A DNA stretch of 64,000 nt from JABMQW01 sp964439935 (GTDB lineage: Bacteria; Fidelibacterota; Marinisomatia; Marinisomatales; TCS56), in contig CAYTPW010000015.1 of assembly GCA_964439935.1 (NCBI GenBank), positions 13,544-77,543 on the forward strand. Direction: 5' to 3'. Positions 36,069 through 43,874 of the stretch are shown one piece after another (position 1 is the first letter of the stretch; every line of letters begins with the position of its first letter). Below the pieces are notes generated by a model. That model saw only the letters and a list, made by a program, of their open reading frames with translations. It made no database searches and was not told the DNA's origin. The translations under genes and the position numbers were made by a program.

Positions 36069-36650
36069 TTATGCCTTATGGCAATCCCAAAAACTTTCCC
36101 AGGCCTGTTTAATAAAGGTATTGTCATTCCGTAATTCAGGTTTCTGCCAGATCAATTCCACCAGCCCGAGGATTAGAAAATAAAAATTATTCATGTGCAG
36201 TTCGATCGGTGCATCTTTTAGAATGCGCTCATCGATAGCTGCCTGGATAGACTGTGTCATCTGAGCGGTCATATCCAGAATGGCACGATCCTCTTTGATT
36301 TTTTCCTCAAAAGGTGAATTGTGAATCTGTTGGACAAATTTGAATTTATGGGGCTGGTCCACGCCATAATTCCACACATTAGACCAGAGTAGGCGGAATT
36401 TTCCTTCCGGCGATTTGACCTTGTCCAGGCCGGTCATCATCACCTGATAGAATTCCAGCTTAGTTTCTAGGAAAAGGGTATAAATCAATTCTTCCTTAGT
36501 CTTGAAATAATGGAAGAGAATTCCCGCTGAAACACCGGCCGCTTTAGAAATGGCCGAAGTAGGTGTGGCGTGAAAACCCTTTTCTACAAACAGGTGTAGG
36601 GCAGCGTCCAGTATTTTGGCTCTTTTGTTGATATGTGATTGAGTAGTCAC
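36069..36650 (-). CDS. TetR/AcrR family transcriptional regulator
   Basis: This 193-residue TetR-family protein has the N-terminal helix-turn-helix in RAKILDAALHLFVEKGFHATPTSAISKAAGVSAGILFHYFKTKEELIYTLF, and a variable helical C-terminal ligand domain. The best available start is a GTG at 36650, and this codon lies inside the operator copy at 36638-36655, so binding would cover the translation start. An identical operator stands before the downstream MBL-fold gene. The regulator therefore probably represses itself and the MBL-fold/SDR unit, responding to an unknown small hydrophobic ligand. The nitroreductase and GNAT genes lie upstream on the same strand. Confidence 0.92.
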   Translation of the reverse strand: MTTQSHINKRAKILDAALHLFVEKGFHATPTSAISKAAGVSAGILFHYFKTKEELIYTLFLETKLEFYQVMMTGLDKVKSPEGKFRLLWSNVWNYGVDQPHKFKFVQQIHNSPFEEKIKEDRAILDMTAQMTQSIQAAIDERILKDAPIELHMNNFYFLILGLVELIWQKPELRNDNTFIKQAWESFWDCHKA

Positions 36651-36655
36651 TCAAT
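36638..36655. promoter_or_regulatory. TetR-type operator, copy 2 (overlaps regulator start codon)
   Basis: Perfect inverted repeat ATTGAGT-AGTC-ACTCAAT overlapping the GTG start codon (36648-36650) of the TetR gene. It shares an 18-base exact match with copy 1, pointing to autoregulation. Confidence 0.78.
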
Positions 36656-36690
36656 AATTTATTAATATTTTTAGAGAACTCAAAATATTA

Positions 36691-37275
36691 TTATACTGGA
36701 TAACCGATTGTCTGTCCGATTATAACCTTTTGTTGCTCTGTTAACATAAGTGGTTCAGCCAGATATTTTTGACGTGTTGAGGCGCGGGTAACAGCACCCA
36801 GTCCATTGGCAAAACAAAACAAACTGACATTCTGGGAGATGATCCCGGCGTGGCAGAAGGCCATTTTAGTACGGTATTCATCATCAATTTTATCCCGCGA
36901 ATGGTGCATTCTAGAGAAATCAGAGACGTAGATCAGATTTAGTGGCGCAGTAAAAACAAAATCCTGGGTACCAGCCGATCTGCGGAAATCCCCATCCCGG
37001 ACTTTAAGCAGAGCATGGGGTGCTGCGTCGTAATGCCAGACAGTGTCAGTCGTCAATCCATAAATTATAGTGTCCTGCCAGTTAAATGCTGTTGGCGCGG
37101 TACGGCGTCCGTCTTCGGGACGATTGATGCCCCAGGCTGCCCAGAGCATGTTGGATAAGACCGGAAGCGCTATTTTTTGAGCTTTAAAATTCCGGACAGC
37201 CCTGCGTTGAGTTAAAGCAGTAATCAGTCGTGCCTCTGGATCAATTTGTGGTTTAGGTAATTTGATCTGTTTCAT
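36691..37275 (-). CDS. Nitroreductase-family flavoprotein (SagB-like)
   Basis: This 194-residue nitroreductase-fold protein has the FMN-binding start TQRRAVRNFKAQKIALPVLSNMLWAAWGINRPEDGRRTAPTAFNWQ, which is the SagB/ThcOx-like arrangement (RRxxRxF, then AWG and R-TAPSA-type motif), a middle region ending AFCHAGIISQNVSLFCFANGLGAV and a GYPV C terminus. These proteins reduce quinones, nitro-compounds or thiazolines with FMN and NAD(P)H. No peptide precursor or cyclodehydratase gene is nearby, so a RiPP role is not supported. It lies 11 bases after the tandem-GNAT gene and 40 bases before the TetR gene. Confidence 0.85.
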   Translation of the reverse strand: MKQIKLPKPQIDPEARLITALTQRRAVRNFKAQKIALPVLSNMLWAAWGINRPEDGRRTAPTAFNWQDTIIYGLTTDTVWHYDAAPHALLKVRDGDFRRSAGTQDFVFTAPLNLIYVSDFSRMHHSRDKIDDEYRTKMAFCHAGIISQNVSLFCFANGLGAVTRASTRQKYLAEPLMLTEQQKVIIGQTIGYPV

Positions 37276-37286
37276 ATTTCAACCTG

Positions 37287-38312
37287 TTAAACTTTTTCAA
37301 ATGCTGCCGGTAATGTAACGGTTCCCGAAATCCTGGCCAGCGCGTTGGGCTGTAATTCCAGGACCATGTAAGCATCGTCAGGAACGTCGAATGGTAAACG
37401 AATGTTCCACTTACTGGCTTTCTGAAATCCAAAACGGGGATAATATTTGGGATGTCCCAGCACATTTATTGAGCTATAACCGAATTCGCGTACAGCTTCA
37501 ATTCCTACCACAACAAGCTTACTCCCGATTCCTTGATTCTGATAATCCGGATCAACCGCCAACGGTGCTAATATCAATGAGGTATGTTCGTTATTTGGTG
37601 TAATAGTGGTGGGGTAAAATAGGATATGTCCGATCAGCTTACCATTTAGATCTGCTACGAGCGATAATTTAGATTTGAAGACATCTTGGGTTCGCAGGTC
37701 AATCACCAGTTGCCCTTCATTTTTCTGGCCGAAAGCACTATCATTTATCTTTGTAATAGCGGAATAGTCGGCTGGTTTCTCACTTCGAATCACGGTGGAA
37801 TAGGCCAATCTGGTTAGTGCGAAATATTTAACATCCAGATTATAGTGGAATGCTTCTTTTTGATATACCAATCCGGTTTTTTGCAATACACATTGTGAGG
37901 CGCCATTGTCTGGATGGGTTATGCCCACGATCCGCTTTAGCCCGATTTGATTGAAAGCGTAATCCCGCAGGACAGCACTCATCTCAGTGGCATAGCCCTT
38001 TCCCCAATGCTGTTTCAGCAGACGGTAGCCAAGTTCGATTTCAGTGGTTTTATCGAGGTGGGCCAGTTCAAACCAGCCGATGAATTCCCCGCCTTGCTTG
38101 GTAATTGCGGCAAATATACCTAGCCCCGGATTGAGTGTATAATACTGCTGCAACCTGATGATCATTGTTCGAATTTCTTCACGGTCGGTTTTTACCGGAC
38201 CAATGTAACGCATAACCTCAGGATCGCTATCCAAACTGAACAACAATGATTCATCCTCACTGGTGATTGGTCTTAAAAACAAGCGATCTGATTCCAGTTG
38301 GAATTTTGTCAT
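37287..38312 (-). CDS. Tandem GNAT acetyltransferase (RimJ-like plus YhbS-like)
   Basis: Two GNAT N-acetyltransferase domains are joined in one 341-residue chain. Residues 1-168 are of the RimJ/RimL type (LFLRPITSEDESLLF, ELGYRLLKQHWGKGYATEM, GASQCVLQKTGLVYQKEA). Residues about 172-341 are of the YhbS type (YSAITKINDSAFGQKNEG, LAPLAVDPDYQNQGIGSKLV, PKYYPRFGFQKAS). Both acetyl-CoA-binding Q/RxxGxG/A sites are intact (HWGKGYA; YQNQGIG). The targets are unknown. The join is in frame with no sign of sequencing error. It is the first gene of a close-spaced minus-strand run into the nitroreductase and TetR genes, 25 bases after the CHAD-protein gene. Confidence 0.88.
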   Translation of the reverse strand: MTKFQLESDRLFLRPITSEDESLLFSLDSDPEVMRYIGPVKTDREEIRTMIIRLQQYYTLNPGLGIFAAITKQGGEFIGWFELAHLDKTTEIELGYRLLKQHWGKGYATEMSAVLRDYAFNQIGLKRIVGITHPDNGASQCVLQKTGLVYQKEAFHYNLDVKYFALTRLAYSTVIRSEKPADYSAITKINDSAFGQKNEGQLVIDLRTQDVFKSKLSLVADLNGKLIGHILFYPTTITPNNEHTSLILAPLAVDPDYQNQGIGSKLVVVGIEAVREFGYSSINVLGHPKYYPRFGFQKASKWNIRLPFDVPDDAYMVLELQPNALARISGTVTLPAAFEKV

Positions 38313-38337
38313 TATTGATTCAAGTTCCCGGGGTGTT

Positions 38338-39195
38338 TCAGTGTCTGCCGGTTACTGAGCTAATCAGTGTTTTCAATCGGCTCCATTCTGCCTCAATATA
38401 AGACCGCGCAGCTTCGTAGTAGTCAAGCTTCGCGCGCTCGATCTGGTTTCCCCGGTATTCTTCAGCTGTACCAGATTTGGAACTAAATGATTTAAAAGCA
38501 GCTTCGATTAAATACCAGTCGTGCGCTTCACCCATCATCTGTTGAAATGTTTTCAAATAGGTCAATTGATTATTATCTAATGCATTTATAACAGGGGCTA
38601 GTAATTCTAGGGTATACCGCATTCTTTTATACTGCAGCCGCATTCGGTGAAGAGAATTATCGCTCTGTTCGCTGACTGCTTGTTGATATAATCCGGACAC
38701 TCGCTGGTAATATTTTAATACCATATCTTCGATTGTAACCTGCGGCTCCATCCTATCCAAATGTTTGTTCTGTATGACCTGTGCTAAAGATAAAATTGAC
38801 GACTGGTCAAAGTCCTTGATGGCGGTCTGGATAAGTCTTCGGGCGGTTATTTCACGGCTAGTCAGATCGACCAGGAAAGCGGTAATTAATTTGTCGGTCA
38901 CATCGAGTGCTTTTACTTTTAAAAAAATTTCTTGGACATCCCGTACTTTTCCCAAATTCAAGCGAAAACGCTTTATCTGGTCGAGGTCATGCTTCTGGAA
39001 TAAGTTCCAGTTAAATAGTCTAACAGAAACCTGATGTGCTACCAGTAATCGTCGTAACGAAGTACTTAAATCGTGAGTTGCCTGTGGATTAGGATCCACC
39101 AGCACCGCATCCAAATTGTCAATAACTTTTTGTGCACGTAAGTGAATCCCCGCAGAAAGGATCTGGCTGAGATGATTATCGGTCGGATTGGTCAT
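38338..39195 (-). CDS. CHAD domain-containing protein
   Basis: This 285-residue all-helical protein is a stand-alone CHAD domain. It shows the paired conserved His/Arg signatures THDLSTSLRRLLVAHQ near residues 40-55 and LHRMRLQYKRMRYTLELLAP near 180-200, with further basic residues lining the tunnel. CHAD domains bind inorganic polyphosphate, and are often beside CYTH triphosphatases or polyP enzymes; none is seen here. A regulatory or storage role linked to polyphosphate is therefore inferred from the family only. It is 25 bases upstream of the tandem-GNAT gene and probably starts that run. Confidence 0.88.
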   Translation of the reverse strand: MTNPTDNHLSQILSAGIHLRAQKVIDNLDAVLVDPNPQATHDLSTSLRRLLVAHQVSVRLFNWNLFQKHDLDQIKRFRLNLGKVRDVQEIFLKVKALDVTDKLITAFLVDLTSREITARRLIQTAIKDFDQSSILSLAQVIQNKHLDRMEPQVTIEDMVLKYYQRVSGLYQQAVSEQSDNSLHRMRLQYKRMRYTLELLAPVINALDNNQLTYLKTFQQMMGEAHDWYLIEAAFKSFSSKSGTAEEYRGNQIERAKLDYYEAARSYIEAEWSRLKTLISSVTGRH

Positions 39196-39291
39196 TACTT
39201 TCAGTCCGATTGACCGGTCATCAATCCACCGATTAAGATGGAATGGATTGATGAAATAATATTGTGCTTAAAAGTCCACAAGTTAGGTAGA

Positions 39292-39621
39292 TTACTCTGG
39301 TAGATTTTTTAACATGTCTTGCATGCGATCGCGGTAATTCTGAAATGCCTTTCGACCATGATCACTAAGTTTAAGAAGGGTGTGGGGAATTTTATCTACG
39401 AATTCTTTATTGATTTCCACATATCCGGCTGCTTCCAGCTTGTTGAGGTGGGAAGACAAATTACCCTTGGTCAATTCAGTCTGCCGCAATAGAAATAAAA
39501 AATCGGCACTTTCTACCACATAAAGATAGGCCAGGATCAACAGACGGGCTGGTTCGTGTACCAGCCGATCAATCGTTGCCAACGATCCCAGTGTTTCGGA
39601 TTTGGACGATTCGGTAGACAT
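39292..39621 (-). CDS. Small winged-helix transcriptional regulator
   Basis: This 109-residue protein is a single winged helix: ARLLILAYLYVVESADFLFLLRQTELTKGNLSSHLNKLEAAGYVEINKEFVDKIPHTLLKLSDHGRKAFQNY. This is the HTH_34/MarR-ArsR-like form with recognition helix TKGNLSSHLNKLEAAG. It starts one base after the stop of the membrane protein gene, a pairing often seen where the regulator and a membrane protein are co-transcribed. No metal-binding cysteines are present. A 12-bp-arm inverted repeat upstream of the operon is a candidate binding site. Confidence 0.87.
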   Translation of the reverse strand: MSTESSKSETLGSLATIDRLVHEPARLLILAYLYVVESADFLFLLRQTELTKGNLSSHLNKLEAAGYVEINKEFVDKIPHTLLKLSDHGRKAFQNYRDRMQDMLKNLPE

Positions 39622-39622
39622 T

Positions 39623-40249
39623 TTATAATTCCGCGTCTGTCGGTTGGTGCTTGGTAATAAAACGTAGAAGCAAAATGATTCCAGTAATGATGATTAGATT
39701 GGCCGCGCAGCCTAGTGCTAGAGGGATTCCATGATAAGTTGCCAGCCCCTGCCTGAAAAGTAGTTCGCCAACGACAAACGCTAAGGCAATTAAGACTCCA
39801 TATATTATTAGCCGTTTCAGACTTAAATACCATCCAGCTATGGAGAACCCGATCAAAATAACTATAATGAATTTAAAGGGTATATTCCACCCACCAGGGC
39901 TGAATTTGACCAGAGAAATAAATCCAAGGATTAAACTGACTGATAAAACGACGAGACTGAATATATTCAACCGCATCAGCATTTGTTTGCGATCTTGTCC
40001 ATACTTGAATATACCGGTCCGAGGAGTGGTAACATATTTTTTCATCAGGCAGTAGAATAACCAGGCAATCGAAAATGCGGGCAGCAGAACCATCGAACTC
40101 CAGAAATCACCCCAGCCCAAGTCGGTTAGATGGGGTATTTGACTGAAAGTGAAAAATAGAAATCCGATAGTAATATCCAGCAAACCGTCGTTGAATTTGC
40201 TCCGAAAGGCCGACCGCTCCAGTTTATTTAGATCAGGGAAAGCATTCAT
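39623..40249 (-). CDS. Multi-pass membrane protein of unknown function
   Basis: The start is the ATG at 40249, preceded by GGAGGAA; an upstream in-frame codon at 40276 lacks a ribosome site. The 208-residue protein has an amphipathic N terminus (LNKLERSAFRSKFNDGLLDITIGFLFF) and about six hydrophobic helices. No catalytic motif is visible. The arrangement with a downstream one-domain winged-helix regulator separated by a single base indicates a two-gene operon. The function is unknown. Confidence 0.8.
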   Translation of the reverse strand: MNAFPDLNKLERSAFRSKFNDGLLDITIGFLFFTFSQIPHLTDLGWGDFWSSMVLLPAFSIAWLFYCLMKKYVTTPRTGIFKYGQDRKQMLMRLNIFSLVVLSVSLILGFISLVKFSPGGWNIPFKFIIVILIGFSIAGWYLSLKRLIIYGVLIALAFVVGELLFRQGLATYHGIPLALGCAANLIIITGIILLLRFITKHQPTDAEL

Positions 40250-40310
40250 TGCAATTCCTCCACTGCGATTAATCAATTTTCATAGTTTAATTATTTTATC
40301 ATTTGCTAAA

Positions 40311-40339
40311 CATACTAGTTTGTAATGCAAACCGGTATG
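40311..40339. promoter_or_regulatory. Imperfect inverted repeat, candidate operator
   Basis: CATACTAGTTTG and CAAACCGGTATG (10 of 12 positions complementary) flank TAATG. The element lies 62-90 bases before the membrane protein ATG, in the promoter region of the membrane protein/winged-helix operon. Autoregulation by the winged-helix protein is an inference. Confidence 0.5.
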
Positions 40340-40462
40340 CAATAATACAGCCCCAGTAGTATATAGATCAAGTTTTTTATGGCCAATTAGGTTAATTCGG
40401 AGGATTGATCCCTAAATGCAGAAGTGGATCATATTGATGTGCTGGTATAATTGCGACTGGAT

Positions 40463-40993
40463 TCATCGAAGTTTGTTATTCATTCTATAAGATATTTGCA
40501 CTAACCCATCAGCAAATTGACAAGTGTTTTCAATTTGCGCTTCCCGCTCGATCGTATGCCCAACAAAGAGTGGAATACCCTCCCCCAAGGCGATGGGAAC
40601 TATAGTCTGGATTACACGATCAATCAACTGGTTATCAAGTAATACCCCCGCGGTGGTTCCACCGCCTACCAGCCAGATGTGTTTATACCCGTGTTGATTT
40701 AACTCGTCAATTAATTGATTTATAGCGGTTACAATTTTTACGTCACCACGATCGATCATCAGTGAACTGCTGGATAGGACATAGGTTGGTTTATCGGGAT
40801 AGGGCCAATCGCCGAAGCTTAGGATTTGTTGATATGTTTTGCGTCCCATAATCAGGACATCGATGGATTGGTAGAAAACGGTATATCCGTAATCCTCACC
40901 ACCCAGCTCAGGTTGCGGGAGCCAGTCAATACTATCATCGGATCGGGCGATGAAGCCATCGATACTGGTAGCAACGTAGTAGGTGATATTCAT
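40463..40993 (-). CDS. RibD C-terminal/DHFR-like reductase (YyaP/YwjB type)
   Basis: This 176-residue dihydrofolate-reductase-fold protein of the RibD C-terminal family has NADPH-fold landmarks YYVATSIDGFIARSDDSIDWL, IMGRKTYQQILSFGDWPYPDKPTYVLSS, and LVGGGTTAGVLLDNQLID. Stand-alone members reduce pyrimidine-like or other heterocyclic substrates with NADPH, but are mostly uncharacterised. The protein is soluble with no signal peptide. It is isolated by about 90 bases or more from neighbours. Confidence 0.9.
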   Translation of the reverse strand: MNITYYVATSIDGFIARSDDSIDWLPQPELGGEDYGYTVFYQSIDVLIMGRKTYQQILSFGDWPYPDKPTYVLSSSSLMIDRGDVKIVTAINQLIDELNQHGYKHIWLVGGGTTAGVLLDNQLIDRVIQTIVPIALGEGIPLFVGHTIEREAQIENTCQFADGLVQISYRMNNKLR

Positions 40994-41085
40994 ATTTGGG
41001 TTTAAGCCTTCGTAGTTACGGTTGTAAGCTGTCAGGTCACTGGTTTCATTGATTGATGCCGTTCTTCACAAAACGGCTTTATTGG

Positions 41086-42780
41086 TCATTTCTCAAAAAC
41101 AACTATCCCCCCAACTACGGTCATAATCACTGTGGCATCGCGGATTGTTTCTGGGGGAATGGCGGTTAAATCCCGGTCGATGACCACAAAATCGGCCAGC
41201 TTACCTGCTTCCAGGCAACCCTTGATATTATCCTCGAATGATGCATAAGCTGCGTCTATCGTGTAGGCTCGCAGTGCTTCATCAACTGTCAGCTTTTCTT
41301 CAGGTATCCAGCCGTCGGGATTTTTATCATCAAGGGTACAGCGGGTAACGGCGGCATAGATGCCCTCCAATGGCGTTGGTGGGGCAACAAACCAATCGCT
41401 ACCGAAAGCCATTTTTACGTCATGGTCTGCCAGTGACCGGAAAGCATAGGTCGTTTTACAGCGTTCATAGCCGATATACCCTTCCGCCCAGCGGCCGTCA
41501 TCGATGCAGTGATAGGGTTGCATGGAGGCGATCACTACCAAATCGTGGTAACGTATAATATCCTTAGGATGAATATGCTGGGAATGCTCAATTCTGAACC
41601 TGCGATCCCGATCACCATTAACTGTTACTATGCGTTGATAGAGATCCATTAAAATACTGATGGCACGATCGCCGATTGCATGGGTCAATAGCTGTAATCC
41701 GGCAGCATCTGCTGCCAGTAATAAAGTGTACAGTTCATCCGGATCATTTACCAGTAACCCGGTATTAGTTGTGTCATCAATGAAGGGCTCGAAAAAGGCT
41801 GCCGTATGGGAACCTAATGATCCATCCATGAAAGACTTCAAACCACCCCAACGCAGCCACTCATCTCCAGGACCTTCCTGCTCAATTTTGTCGACCAGTT
41901 TCTGCCAGGTGGTCAAGGGCACATTAGCGCTGATTCGTGTCCTCAGATCTCCTTTTTTCCGAGCGGCTTCAAAGATTCGCAGATCATCCCAGCTGCCCAT
42001 ATGTTGAACGGAAGTGACTCCTTGCCGGGCTACATAATCCATCGCTACCTTCAGAGCCCGGAATTTCAACGAATCCGGTAGCTCGGGTTCCACGGCATAA
42101 ACCGGGTCCATAGCGTTATCTTTCAATATGCCAGTTGGTTTACCGGCGGCATCCCTAACGATTGTTCCACCATCCACATCAGGCGTATTGGCGTCGATTC
42201 CGGCTGCCGCCAGGGTAAGACTGTTAGCCAGGGCCATGTGCCCATCAAGGCGGTTGATCCAGACCGGATTGAGAGGTGTTACCGCATCGATCCAATCCCT
42301 GGTCGGCAATTCGCCGCCCCAGAGTGTATGATCCCAGTCGCCACCAGATATCCAGGTACCGGGCGCGACTGTTTTGGCATATTCGGCAATACGCCGGATA
42401 AATTCTTCCGGGGAAGCGGCGTCGCGCAACTGAACCGAAGCAAGGTTAAGGCCACCAGTCAGAAAATGCAGGTGCGAATCGTTGAAACCGGGTGTTATGA
42501 ATTTCCCGGCAGCATCAATAATTCTGGTTTCCGGCGTTGCCAGTTTCCTGATATCCGCTGAGCTGCCGACTGCCATAATTTTTCCGCCTTGCACTGCCAT
42601 TGCTTCTGCCCGGGGTAGCTCAGGGTTACCGGTCCAGATATTAGCATTGGTAATTATTATTGAGGCCTTCCCGTTATCTTTCATTTCCTTACAACTCCCA
42701 AGAAATAGAATCAGTAAAATCCAAAGTGCCATTTTTCCCCACGTAAATCGCGGGCGCCTGGAAAAAATGCTGATTTTCAT
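41086..42780 (-). CDS. Amidohydrolase family 3 lipoprotein (YtcJ-like)
   Basis: This 564-residue protein has a lipoprotein signal (WILLILFLGS-Cys, lipobox LGSC near residue 30) and an amidohydrolase-3 domain: FITPGFNDSHLHFLTGGL with the metal HxH, LLTHAIGDRAISILM, RFRIEHSQHI, and MAFGSDWFVAPPTPLEG near the end, with the conserved metal/active-site residues in place. YtcJ-type enzymes hydrolyse N-substituted formamides or amino-acid amides; the substrate here is unknown. Lipidation would put it in the periplasm. It is divergently transcribed from an alpha/beta-hydrolase gene 63 bases away, so they share a short promoter region. Confidence 0.92.
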   Translation of the reverse strand: MKISIFSRRPRFTWGKMALWILLILFLGSCKEMKDNGKASIIITNANIWTGNPELPRAEAMAVQGGKIMAVGSSADIRKLATPETRIIDAAGKFITPGFNDSHLHFLTGGLNLASVQLRDAASPEEFIRRIAEYAKTVAPGTWISGGDWDHTLWGGELPTRDWIDAVTPLNPVWINRLDGHMALANSLTLAAAGIDANTPDVDGGTIVRDAAGKPTGILKDNAMDPVYAVEPELPDSLKFRALKVAMDYVARQGVTSVQHMGSWDDLRIFEAARKKGDLRTRISANVPLTTWQKLVDKIEQEGPGDEWLRWGGLKSFMDGSLGSHTAAFFEPFIDDTTNTGLLVNDPDELYTLLLAADAAGLQLLTHAIGDRAISILMDLYQRIVTVNGDRDRRFRIEHSQHIHPKDIIRYHDLVVIASMQPYHCIDDGRWAEGYIGYERCKTTYAFRSLADHDVKMAFGSDWFVAPPTPLEGIYAAVTRCTLDDKNPDGWIPEEKLTVDEALRAYTIDAAYASFEDNIKGCLEAGKLADFVVIDRDLTAIPPETIRDATVIMTVVGGIVVFEK

Positions 42781-42843
42781 GTTATTACCTTTCAGTGGTT
42801 ACTGGCGGGCGCTAATTTCCAGTAAAAGAAACAGCGTTATGCC

Positions 42844-43740
42844 ATGAAAAATATAGCACCGATTATTCAAGTTACACTGTCAATTTTTTACTTTATTAGT
42901 GCACCTGAAAACCTGGCTGCAAGTGATCGGGAAAATTCTATGTTTGGTCGCACAACTTTTTACCAAATGGACAATGCCCCCTATCCCGATACCAGCCGGG
43001 CTGAAGGATTTATTCGAGGCAATGATATCTATCCGCCGGAAATACATTACAGCGATCCCAGTGTGGCCGTTTTCATTCCCGGGCATTTCCGAACCGAAAA
43101 CGACATCAACCTTTTATTCTATTTCCATGGTCATAATAATAATGTGCGAAAGTCGCTGGAGAAATTTGATCTACGCCAGATGGTGGCTGAAAGCGAAAGG
43201 AATGTGATCCTGGTATTTCCCCAGGGACCGAAGGACAGTCGGGATTCAGGTTGCGGTAAACTGGAAGTAGAGAACGGTTTCAAAAACCTGGTAATTGAGG
43301 TACTGGATTCTTTAAAAGCGGACGGTGTAATAAACCAGAGTTTTGTTAACAGAATACTACTTTCCGGTCATAGTGGTGCATACCTAGTGATCGGTCAAAT
43401 TCTGAAACAAGGTGGACTGACAGATATAATCAAGGAAGTATATCTCCTGGATGCTACCTATGCTCAATTGGTTATTTTTGAGAATTGGGTTTCGGATGAT
43501 CCAGGGGTGCGGCTACGCAGTATTTTTACCGATCATCTGGCTCCTGAAAATGTGACCCTGATGAAAAATCTTAGTCGACGGAATGTACCCTATAAACTAC
43601 TGGCAGAAGAAGTGGTGGTTGCAGGTGATCTGGAAAACCGGATTCTATTTCTCCACGCCGTAAATCTGACACACGGCGAAACAGTTGGTTGGCTGGGGCG
43701 GTTTTTGGGGAGCAGCACCTTAAAACATTATGCAGATTAG
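42844..43740 (+). CDS. Secreted alpha/beta-hydrolase-fold protein
   Basis: A 298-residue protein with a signal peptide (about 1-26). It has the oxyanion-loop motif LLFYFHGHNNNV, the nucleophile elbow ILLSGHSGAYLV (GHSGA, catalytic Ser), an Asp in YLLDATYA and a late His in NLTHGETVG, so a complete Ser-Asp-His triad is plausible. Poly(3-hydroxybutyrate) depolymerase-like or feruloyl-esterase-like enzymes share this layout. No exact family is recognised. It precedes a type IX-secreted glycosidase by 134 bases on the same strand. Confidence 0.72.
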   Translation: MKNIAPIIQVTLSIFYFISAPENLAASDRENSMFGRTTFYQMDNAPYPDTSRAEGFIRGNDIYPPEIHYSDPSVAVFIPGHFRTENDINLLFYFHGHNNNVRKSLEKFDLRQMVAESERNVILVFPQGPKDSRDSGCGKLEVENGFKNLVIEVLDSLKADGVINQSFVNRILLSGHSGAYLVIGQILKQGGLTDIIKEVYLLDATYAQLVIFENWVSDDPGVRLRSIFTDHLAPENVTLMKNLSRRNVPYKLLAEEVVVAGDLENRILFLHAVNLTHGETVGWLGRFLGSSTLKHYAD

Positions 43741-43874
43741 GATTTTTTTCTGGTGCCAATTATTTCCTAGTACTGGTTCTACAGTGGGATGCAGTACAGG
43801 AATATTGTTAATGACGAACTAAATTCACAAGTGATCATTGGTAATCGAATGGCAAATTGTGTGGGATAAGAATA

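Noticed and set aside
40416..40490. 24-codon plus-strand ORF with three Trp codons after a GGAGG string
   Set aside because: It runs antisense into the end of the RibD-like gene, no trp gene follows, and the Trp codons are spread out; not a leader peptide.
41058..41077. GCCGTT/AACGGC hairpin downstream of the amidohydrolase gene
   Set aside because: Six-base stem without a T-run on the relevant strand; not supported as a terminator.
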